6,578 bases of DNA from an uncultured Maribacter sp. GTDB taxonomy: Bacteria; Bacteroidota; Bacteroidia; Flavobacteriales; Flavobacteriaceae. A program made the position numbers and the translations under genes. The first letter of the stretch is position 1. Each line of letters starts with the position of its first letter. This document shows, one piece after another, positions 1 to 3,976 of this stretch. The DNA is taken from the NCBI GenBank assembly GCA_905479535.1, contig CAJQMW010000458.1, forward strand, positions 1 to 6,578. Direction: 5' to 3'. The notes below the pieces were generated by a model that was not told where the DNA came from, searched no databases, and was given only the letters and a program-made list of their open reading frames with translations.

Positions 1-366
1 CAAAAAACTTTTGGTGACATTAAAAGTCATATCTACCCTTTTCGTATCTCCCCATTGGGCAACAATATGTCCATTTTTTAGAATCATGCCCGCCGGACCG
101 CCCCGTTTTTTTGTGGCCCCAAGAATCTCATGAAAGGGCTCGCGTTCAAATCCTTTTAGAATGGCAATCCTTAAATCTCGAGAGCCCGAATATTCGTTGG
201 CTTCGGCAAAACTGACAGCTTCTTGAAGTTTCTCCGAATCAATTTTTAGAGCTGTGGGAGATTTTTGTGACCAATCCCCATTTCTTTCAGGGAAGTAATA
301 CTTTTCTTGAGCGGATACCCCAGTCAGAAATACTACTAAAAGAATAAAATGGACAGTGTTTTTCAT
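1..366 (-). CDS. Exported beta-lactamase-fold serine hydrolase, N-terminal part (cut by window edge)
   Basis: This frame stays open from an ATG at 366 to the window edge, giving 122 residues of the N-terminus. Residues 1-19 are a Sec signal peptide with a hydrophobic core (FILLVVFLTGV) and a likely cut after VSA, so the protein is exported. The mature part contains GGPAGMILKNGHIVAQWGD (about 88-107) and then VDMTF-N-VTKSF (111-121). That pattern is typical of the PF00144 group (class C beta-lactamase/esterase/DD-peptidase-like serine hydrolases) just at the SxxK active-site motif. In relatives as I remember them the motif reads S-V-T-K. Here residue 116 is Asn (codon AAT at 21-19) with Lys119 kept. 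The gene starts 22 nt after the acetyltransferase stop, so the two are probably co-transcribed. The substrate cannot be inferred. The family call is fairly secure, but activity is in doubt. Confidence 0.75.
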   Translation of the reverse strand, partial: MKNTVHFILLVVFLTGVSAQEKYYFPERNGDWSQKSPTALKIDSEKLQEAVSFAEANEYSGSRDLRIAILKGFEREPFHEILGATKKRGGPAGMILKNGHIVAQWGDTKRVDMTFNVTKSFL

Positions 367-388
367 GGGTTGAACGGAATTAAGAATT

Positions 389-916
389 TTACTTGAAGTT
401 ACTCAAATCATATCGCATTAACCAATCGGTCTGCTTATCCTTTCCAATATAATAGGGGTGGGTACCAAACTTTACAAAACCATGCTTTTGATAAAAGCGA
501 ATAGCATTGACGTTCTTTTCCCATACACCTAACCATAAGTACCCTTTGTTTCTTTCAGCTCCAATTTTCATTGCCTGTTGTAAGAGCTTTTGACCAATTT
601 TTCTACCCTGAAATTCCTTTATTATATAGATACGCTCCAATTCCAAGGCGTCTGTAGTCATAATGTCCGTCTGGGCATCGTTTTCATTCAACTTGAGATA
701 ACCAACAAGTATTTCATTCAAGAAACTGAAATAAAAAGAGGTATGAGGGTTTTCAAGTTCACTTTTAATTTTTGCTTTGTCAAATGCAAAATCTATATAA
801 TTCTTAAAATCTTCGGGATCATTATCCTTTTCAAATGCATCTATAAAGGTTTCCCGAGAAATGCGAAGCAGTTTTTCAATATCTTCAGCCTCACATTTTC
901 TAAATTCTACTTCCAT
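389..916 (-). CDS. paiA: GNAT acetyltransferase, PaiA-like (spermidine/spermine N-acetyltransferase family)
   Basis: A complete 175-residue GNAT-fold protein. The acetyl-CoA pyrophosphate-binding motif A is visible as LERIYIIKEFQGRKIGQKLL (93-112), with the Q-G-R-K-I-G loop at 103-108. Motif B is WLGVWEKNVNAIRFYQKHGF (128-147), where Tyr142 is the usual general-acid position. The blocks LELERIYI, WLGVWEKN.NAI.FY.K.GF, and the C-terminal YYIG...QTD closely match Bacillus subtilis PaiA as I recall it, and the length agrees (about 172 aa). PaiA transfers acetyl from acetyl-CoA to spermidine/spermine in the cytoplasm and counters polyamine toxicity. Transfer of that substrate to this protein is inference. 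The ATG at 916 is taken as start because the PaiA-like N-terminus (VEFRKCEAEDIEKL) begins there. No Shine-Dalgarno is seen. An intrinsic-terminator-like hairpin ends just upstream. The serine hydrolase gene follows after 22 nt. Confidence 0.85.
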   Translation of the reverse strand: MEVEFRKCEAEDIEKLLRISRETFIDAFEKDNDPEDFKNYIDFAFDKAKIKSELENPHTSFYFSFLNEILVGYLKLNENDAQTDIMTTDALELERIYIIKEFQGRKIGQKLLQQAMKIGAERNKGYLWLGVWEKNVNAIRFYQKHGFVKFGTHPYYIGKDKQTDWLMRYDLSNFK

Positions 917-929
917 GGCCCTAAAATAG

Positions 930-954
930 AAAAAGGAGCAAATTTCTTTGCTCC
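930..954 (-). terminator. Intrinsic terminator (possible attenuator) just upstream of the acetyltransferase gene
   Basis: On the minus strand an 8-bp perfect stem (GGAGCAAA/TTTGCTCC, 935-954) with a GAAA tetraloop is followed by a run of five T and then CTATTTT. This is a textbook Rho-independent terminator for transcripts coming from above 955, probably the lipoprotein transcript. Only 18 nt separate the stem from the acetyltransferase ATG at 916. That gene therefore either depends on readthrough or is controlled by the hairpin. Confidence 0.8.
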
Positions 955-1080
955 TTACGGGGGAATTTTACGCTTTAGTCTTTTAAAACATAAATAACCA
1001 CTTGGTAACTTGTAAGATGCCCTTCTAGAAAATCCTGAAATCGGATTTCGAATCTTCTAGAACGACCTGTCTTTGTTCAT
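955..1080 (-). other. Possible short reading frame with an in-frame amber codon, ending at the terminator
   Basis: From an ATG at 1080 the frame reads MNKDRSF, then a TAG at 1059-1057, then 33 further sense codons rich in Lys/Arg (ending GYLCFKRLKRKIPP), then TAA at 957-955, directly against the terminator stem. A second frame from an ATG at 1092 (MQTQNEQRQVVLEDSKSDFRIF) also ends after 22 codons. I recognise neither. The stop codon abutting a terminator is what a small gene would look like. The amber codon lies in the strong hairpin at 1023-1062. This could equally be an untranslated structured 3' region. Low confidence as coding. Confidence 0.15.
1023..1062 (-). other. Strong RNA hairpin in the lipoprotein 3' region
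   Basis: The two copies of TTCTAGAA (1023-1030 and 1055-1062) close an imperfect inverted repeat. Read as minus-strand RNA, the outer arms pair over 13 positions including two G.U pairs. A single bulged A and an inner GAAAU/AUUUC stem around a CCG loop follow. Read as plus-strand RNA the same two positions would be A.C mismatches, so the structure favours the minus transcript. No T-run follows, so it is not a terminator. Confidence 0.6.
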
Positions 1081-1117
1081 TTTGGGTCTGCATAGAAAGT
1101 AGGTACTATATATATTT

Positions 1118-1486
1118 TTAGTTTTGTTTTTCTGCAAATAGCTTTCCTTCGGTTCTCATTAAAATAACTCCCTCCTCCGTTTCTTCCATTTTTACGTAAT
1201 CATTTGGAAAATCGGTTCCAGGGTATTTTACTGTATAGATACCATTTTCAGCATTCCAGCTAAAATCGGTCAGAAAAATAACTTCTCCGTTTTTATAGCC
1301 ATGAAACCTACCTAAGTAGGCATCATTGAAAATCCATTCCTCAGAATCTACTACCAACTTGTTGGTATTTGTAGCTGTTTTTACAGTGTGATGCCAAATT
1401 CCAATTATAGGATCCTCATTAATCTCTATTTTTGAACAAGAGGCAAAGAGAACGCATAATAGCAAACATTTAAAAAAGGTCTTCAT
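1118..1486 (-). CDS. Small lipoprotein, probably lipocalin-like
   Basis: A complete 122-residue protein with a type II (lipoprotein) signal peptide: charged MKTFFK, hydrophobic stretch, and lipobox LFASC with the lipidated Cys at position 17. The mature chain of about 105 residues begins with SKIEINEDPIIGIW. The 'xxIxGxW' start followed by alternating hydrophobic strands (LVVDSEEWIFN, GEVIFLTDFSWN, GIYTVKY, GVILMRTEG) is typical of the small lipocalin-like lipoproteins common in Bacteroidetes. The predicted place is the periplasm or outer-membrane face, and the ligand is unknown. It appears to be a single-gene transcription unit: a candidate promoter lies about 50-75 nt upstream, and the next terminator is at 930-954. 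The lipoprotein call is secure, the fold is inferred, and no specific function is claimed. Confidence 0.8.
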   Translation of the reverse strand: MKTFFKCLLLCVLFASCSKIEINEDPIIGIWHHTVKTATNTNKLVVDSEEWIFNDAYLGRFHGYKNGEVIFLTDFSWNAENGIYTVKYPGTDFPNDYVKMEETEEGVILMRTEGKLFAEKQN

Positions 1487-1534
1487 CTTAGGTTAAGTTT
1501 TAAAAGCGATTTGGGTTTCACTTTGATTACCTAA

Positions 1535-1562
1535 CAAATATATGAAAGAATTTTCCTACAAT
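1535..1562 (-). promoter_or_regulatory. Candidate Bacteroidetes-type promoter for the lipoprotein gene
   Basis: The minus strand reads TATATTTG (1542-1535), an exact match to the Bacteroidetes -7 consensus TAnnTTTG. ATTG lies 16 nt upstream (1562-1559) as a possible -33 element. The spacing is slightly shorter than the usual 17-23. Transcription would start near 1528, leaving a leader of about 40 nt before the ATG at 1486. Confidence 0.45.
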
Positions 1563-1625
1563 TTTAATGATTGTGGTATAAACATCCTTTTTTGATGTGT
1601 ACGAATCGAAAATAATTAAAAATCA

Positions 1626-1646
1626 GATAAAATGCATTATTTTATC
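1626..1646. repeat. AT-rich inverted repeat in the intergenic region
   Basis: GATAAAAT (1626-1633) and ATTTTATC (1639-1646) are perfect 8-bp arms around a 5-nt centre. It lies upstream of the lipoprotein promoter and downstream of the sco terminator. It could be an operator. In DNA this AT-rich it could also be chance. Confidence 0.3.
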
Positions 1647-1753
1647 GATAAAAAGTATTTTGTTTTATTCTTTTTACTTTTTTAGCTAATATAAAAGGTT
1701 TTCAACACAGCCTTACCCATTTGAAAACACCGGATTTTTGAAATTTAAGTCAC

Positions 1754-1785
1754 AAAAAAAGAGCAACTTGGGGAGGTTGCTCTTT
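1754..1785 (-). terminator. Strong intrinsic terminator of the sco operon
   Basis: A perfect 10-bp stem (AAAGAGCAAC at 1758-1767 with GTTGCTCTTT at 1776-1785) has an 8-nt loop. On the minus strand it runs straight into seven T (1760-1754). The plus-strand side has no T-run, so it serves leftward transcription. It lies about 290 nt beyond the scoB stop codon. Confidence 0.85.
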
Positions 1786-1807
1786 AAAAATAGTTTTTGG
1801 AAAAAAT

Positions 1808-1975
1808 CTATAACATAAATAGTTTTTTGGTCAAGAGTACAATACCGCTAAAAAAATCATTTCGATATACTTGTACTTTTTCTTCTGGCGCGATTCGATT
1901 CATTTGGGAGTTCATCTGGGTAACATTTATTAGGTTAATCTGGGCTATTATATCTTTACACTGTAAATATAACAT
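1808..1975 (-). CDS. Possible 55-residue small protein (unrecognised)
   Basis: The frame runs from an ATG at 1975 to TAG at 1810-1808. An in-frame stop lies just upstream, so the frame cannot be longer. Internal ATGs at residues 21 and 25 could start a shorter product. The C-terminal half, NRIAPEEKVQVYRNDFFSG followed by IVLLTKKLFML, looks moderately protein-like with no low-complexity bias. I do not recognise it, and no ribosome-binding or promoter signal supports it. It lies between scoB and the terminator, so it would be transcribed with the sco operon. An open frame of this size can arise by chance. Confidence 0.15.
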   Translation of the reverse strand: MLYLQCKDIIAQINLINVTQMNSQMNRIAPEEKVQVYRNDFFSGIVLLTKKLFML

Positions 1976-2000
1976 CAGAAGGGCCTACTTATTGAATTAT

Positions 2001-2030
2001 TGTTGTGAACCCATTCCAAAATGTTGTGAA
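2001..2030. repeat. 9-bp direct repeat, two copies 21 bp apart
   Basis: TGTTGTGAA occurs at 2001-2009 and 2022-2030, a spacing of two helical turns, downstream of scoB. This spacing would suit a dimeric DNA-binding protein, but the location inside a presumed 3' region gives no obvious target promoter. Confidence 0.4.
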
Positions 2031-2073
2031 AAAAACGAACGTTCCCCTTTCATCGATAAAGTAGTCGCAAAAC

Positions 2074-2730
2074 CTAATTTAAATTCATTTCAGGAACATC
2101 CACGGGAACTACTAACTCCCCTTCAGTTGCTTCCTTTATTTGTTCAACGCTCACTCCCGGAGCCCTCTCCAACAATAAGAAACCTTTATCGGTAACCTCC
2201 ATTACAGCCAAATTCGTTACTATTTTCTTTACACACTTCACACCAGTTAGTGGTAGGGTGCATTTTTTCAAAAGTTTAGACTCTCCTGCCCTATTGGTAT
2301 GCATCATAGCCACAATGATGTTTTCGGCAGAAGCGACCAAATCCATTGCCCCGCCCATTCCTTTGACCATTTTACCAGGTATCTTCCAGTTAGCGATGTC
2401 GCCTTGCTCGGATACCTCCATGGCACCGAGTATGGTTAAATCTACATGCTGGCCCCTTATCATTGCAAAGCTTGTAGAAGAATCGAAGAAAGACGCTCCG
2501 GGAAGTGTAGTTATAGTTTGCTTTCCTGCGTTGATAATATCCGCATCCTCCTCTCCTTCAAATGGAAACGGTCCCATACCGAGAACTCCGTTCTCACTCT
2601 GAAACTCTACACTAATGTCATCCCGCACAAAATTAGCGACCAAGGTAGGTATGCCTATTCCCAAGTTTACATAATAGCCATCCTTTACCTCTTTAGCGAT
2701 TCGTTGCGCTATTCCGTTTTTATCTAACAT
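2074..2730 (-). CDS. scoB: Succinyl-CoA:3-ketoacid CoA-transferase, subunit B
   Basis: A complete 218-residue beta subunit of a family I CoA-transferase. Landmarks are NLGIGIPTLVANF (22-34), the catalytic-glutamate motif FQSENGVLGMGP with Glu46 in S-E-N-G, and the conserved ITTLPGASFFDSSTSFAMIRG region, MVKGMGGAMDL, and the C-terminal APGVSV..I...TEG. The enzyme moves CoA from succinyl-CoA to acetoacetate or another 3-ketoacid through a glutamyl-CoA intermediate, with ScoA as partner. This links ketone-body, leucine or fatty-acid breakdown to the TCA cycle in the cytoplasm. 3-Oxoadipate or acetate/butyrate-acetoacetate CoA-transferases are close relatives, so the acceptor is inferred. Its ATG lies only 6 nt after the outermost ATTTGAAAA repeat of the inserted four-helix-bundle unit, so scoB is separated from scoA by about 420 bp. 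No Shine-Dalgarno is seen. Confidence 0.93.
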   Translation of the reverse strand: MLDKNGIAQRIAKEVKDGYYVNLGIGIPTLVANFVRDDISVEFQSENGVLGMGPFPFEGEEDADIINAGKQTITTLPGASFFDSSTSFAMIRGQHVDLTILGAMEVSEQGDIANWKIPGKMVKGMGGAMDLVASAENIIVAMMHTNRAGESKLLKKCTLPLTGVKCVKKIVTNLAVMEVTDKGFLLLERAPGVSVEQIKEATEGELVVPVDVPEMNLN

Positions 2731-2735
2731 AATTC

Positions 2736-2772
2736 AATTTGAAAATTTATAGATGTGTTAATTTGAAAATTT
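2736..2772 (+). repeat. Left paired repeat of the S23 unit
   Basis: The 13-mer AATTTGAAAATTT occurs twice, at 2736-2748 and 2760-2772, 24 bp apart. Each copy is also a near-palindrome (AATTT-GA-AAATT). The inner copy encodes the last residues (F-S-N) of the four-helix-bundle protein and overlaps its stop codon. The outer copy ends 6 nt before the scoB start codon. Confidence 0.8.
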
Positions 2773-3157
2773 GTTGCGTTTACTCGTACCGATAATTTTG
2801 GAGATAATCAGAATTATCGACTTCAATTCAGAAAATAAAGCGGCAGGTGGGTCAGGATAATATTTTGATGCTTTACAAAGTTCAATCCAATAATTAGTTT
2901 CATCTGCTTCCTTAGCGGCAATTTTGAATTTATGTATAAAGTCAGCGGAACTCTCTGCATTTTGTGCTTCCCAACTATTCGCTCCAATAGAGGTGCCGCT
3001 TCTGAACAGTTGTGATGTCATTTCGAATTTTTTTAAAGACCTTAGTTTTTCAGAATAATCTATAATATCAAGAGCAAAATCGAAGGTTTTCTTTACAATT
3101 ATATTGTCCTTGTCGTTTCTCATATTTTCAAATCATTAGATTAGGCCGTTTTCAAAT
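2737..3157 (-). mobile_element. Possible insertion unit carrying an S23/four-helix-bundle gene, with paired terminal inverted repeats
   Basis: Four copies of ATTTGAAAA bound this segment. Two are on the plus strand at 2737-2745 and 2761-2769. Two are in the opposite orientation at 3125-3133 and 3149-3157. Each pair is spaced exactly 24 bp, and the whole arrangement is symmetric about position 2947. The 15-bp spacers inside the two pairs do not match each other, so only the repeats and their spacing are shared. The unit separates scoA from scoB, which in this family are normally adjacent. No transposase and no target-site duplication is seen, so the mobile nature is inference. Confidence 0.45.
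2758..3123 (-). CDS. Four-helix bundle protein (S23 / 23S rRNA intervening-sequence protein family)
   Basis: A complete 121-residue protein of the PF05635/TIGR02436 family. Four helices can be laid out at about 8-29, 32-56, 59-86 and 93-112. The family signature appears as RSGTSIGANSWEAQ (41-54) and FKIAAKEADETNYWIEL (66-82). The usual length is about 115-125, so it looks intact. The family was first seen inside intervening sequences of 23S rRNA genes. Structurally it resembles the pentameric Avd accessory protein of diversity-generating retroelements. Its cellular role is unknown, and the old name 'ribosomal protein S23' is misleading. The gene sits 28 nt after scoA and 27 nt before scoB, flanked by inverted pairs of ATTTGAAAA. 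No reverse transcriptase or rRNA is nearby. A role in ketoacid metabolism is unlikely, and I read it as a passenger of an insertion unit. Confidence 0.9.
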   Translation of the reverse strand: MRNDKDNIIVKKTFDFALDIIDYSEKLRSLKKFEMTSQLFRSGTSIGANSWEAQNAESSADFIHKFKIAAKEADETNYWIELCKASKYYPDPPAALFSELKSIILIISKIIGTSKRNKFSN

Positions 3158-3158
3158 C
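3125..3158 (-). repeat. Right paired repeat of the S23 unit
   Basis: GATTTGAAAA (minus strand) occurs at 3134-3125 and 3158-3149, again 24 bp apart. It is inverted relative to the left pair. The outer copy supplies the last codon (ATT) and the TGA stop of scoA. The inner copy ends 1 nt before the four-helix-bundle ATG at 3123. Confidence 0.8.
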
Positions 3159-3853
3159 TTTTTACGTACCGTCCGCTGCTCTATTCTCTTCTCATAACGC
3201 TGCCCTTGGAATATGCGCTGGACAAAAATACCGGGCACGTGTATTTGATTGGGGTCAAGTTCTCCTACAGGCACAAGTTCTTCGACCTCAGCTACCGTAA
3301 TTTTTGCAGCACCACACATACACGGATTAAAATTCCGTGCCGTTCCCTTAAAAATAAGATTACCGGCTTCGTCACCTTTCCACGCTTTCACGAACGAAAA
3401 ATCGGCCTTAAAGGCCTCCTCCAGCACGTACATTTTCCCGTCAAATTCCCTCGTCTCTTTTCCTTCGGCCACTTCTGTCCCATATCCAGCAGGGGTGAAA
3501 AATGCAGGGAAACCTCCTTGTGCGGCTTTGCACTTTTCTGCTAAGGTTCCCTGTGGAGTAAGTTCAACTTCCAGTTCCCCGCTCAGCATTTGACGTTCGA
3601 ACTCATCATTTTCCCCTACATAAGAGGATATCATTTTTCTAATTTGATGTTTTTGCAATAAAAGTCCCAAACCAAAATCATCCACCCCGGCATTATTTGA
3701 AATACAGGTAATATCTTTAATATTTAACTTTACTAGCGCTTTAATGGCATTTTCTGGTATTCCACAGAGACCGAATCCCCCAAGCATAAATGTCATCCCG
3801 TCCTTTACACCGGCAAGGGCTTCGTTTACATCAGTTACCGTTTTTTTTATCAT
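3152..3853 (-). CDS. scoA: Succinyl-CoA:3-ketoacid CoA-transferase, subunit A
   Basis: A complete 233-residue alpha subunit of a family I CoA-transferase. The CoA-binding glycine-rich motif GGFGLCGIPEN is at 25-35, followed by SSYVGEN (76-82), ELTPQGTLAE (97-106) and GGFPAFFTPAGYGT (113-126). With ScoB it forms the enzyme that transfers CoA between succinate and acetoacetate or another 3-ketoacid. The ATG at 3853 gives the usual family N-terminus (MIKKTVTDVNEAL). The C-terminus ends ...RIEQRTVRKK-I. The final Ile and stop (ATT TGA) belong to the outer repeat of the downstream S23 unit, so the native last residue or two may have been replaced. Expression probably starts in the short gap after the pbp1A terminator, whose leader carries two overlapping inverted repeats. 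No clear promoter could be placed. Confidence 0.93.
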   Translation of the reverse strand: MIKKTVTDVNEALAGVKDGMTFMLGGFGLCGIPENAIKALVKLNIKDITCISNNAGVDDFGLGLLLQKHQIRKMISSYVGENDEFERQMLSGELEVELTPQGTLAEKCKAAQGGFPAFFTPAGYGTEVAEGKETREFDGKMYVLEEAFKADFSFVKAWKGDEAGNLIFKGTARNFNPCMCGAAKITVAEVEELVPVGELDPNQIHVPGIFVQRIFQGQRYEKRIEQRTVRKKI

Positions 3854-3862
3854 GTTTCAGCT

Positions 3863-3903
3863 TAAATTAGTCTTACTAATTTACGGTTTTTAAACCGTAA
3901 ATT
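3863..3903. promoter_or_regulatory. Two overlapping perfect inverted repeats in the scoA leader
   Basis: A 26-bp inverted repeat at 3878-3903 has 12-bp perfect arms (AATTTACGGTTT/AAACCGTAAATT) and a TT centre. A second at 3863-3883 has 9-bp arms (TAAATTAGT/ACTAATTTA) and a CTT centre. They share 3878-3883, so in RNA the two hairpins would exclude each other. The block fills most of the 55 nt between the pbp1A terminator and the scoA start. It could be an operator for a dimeric regulator or a leader switch. Confidence 0.55.
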
Positions 3904-3908
3904 TTAAT

Positions 3909-3935
3909 AAAAAGACCCCGCAAAGTGCGAGGTCT
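3909..3935 (-). terminator. Intrinsic terminator after pbp1A
   Basis: The minus strand reads AGACCTCGC-ACTTT-GCGGGGTCT, a 9-bp stem with one U.G pair, followed by TTTTATT. It lies 41 nt beyond the pbp1A stop codon. The wobble pair becomes a C.A mismatch on the plus strand, which supports leftward use. Confidence 0.8.
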
Positions 3936-3976
3936 ATAAAAAGTAAAATTTTGCTATCCTTAAATAAGAAGGCACC

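Larger units (their letters stand above)
1786..2073 (-). other. Long 3' region of the sco transcript, no convincing gene
   Basis: This stretch of 288 bp between the scoB stop and the operon terminator belongs to a 587-bp gap without a confident gene (1487-2073). It contains a 55-codon minus-strand frame (1808-1975), a short frame of 18 codons starting at the ATG at 2052 (MKGERSFFSQHFGMGSQQ), and a 9-bp direct repeat (2001-2009, 2022-2030). I recognise no RNA family. It may be an untranslated 3' region, a remnant of a lost gene, or hold a small protein gene. Confidence 0.4.

Noticed and set aside
590..997. Plus-strand 135-codon open frame opposite the acetyltransferase
   Set aside because: It is an antisense shadow of a well-supported GNAT gene and runs through that gene's upstream terminator.
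1023..1062. The 40-nt hairpin as an intrinsic terminator
   Set aside because: Neither strand has a T-run after the stem, and a clear terminator is present 70 bp further on.
1719..1746. A fifth ATTTGAAAA copy (1719-1727) and the similar ATTTTTGAAATTT nearby as another end of the S23 unit
   Set aside because: It is a single copy without the 24-bp partner, in very AT-rich DNA where one chance match in a window this size is not surprising.
1797..2195. Plus-strand 132-codon open frame running into scoB
   Set aside because: It starts from a non-ATG codon, overlaps scoB in antisense for over 120 bp, is rich in Ile/Trp/Cys without a recognisable domain, and opposes the direction of every supported gene.
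2258..2727. Plus-strand open frames antisense to scoB
   Set aside because: They are shadows of a gene with complete family motifs, and their translations show no domain.
2758..3123. Calling the four-helix-bundle gene ribosomal protein S23 or a diversity-generating retroelement Avd
   Set aside because: No rRNA gene, reverse transcriptase, or template/variable repeat is present. Only the general fold family is supported.
2722..3172. Target-site duplication flanking the S23 unit
   Set aside because: I compared the bases just outside the two outer repeats and saw no matching short direct repeat.
3206..3593. Plus-strand open frames antisense to scoA
   Set aside because: Antisense shadows with Ser/Pro/His-rich translations typical of reverse reading of a real gene.
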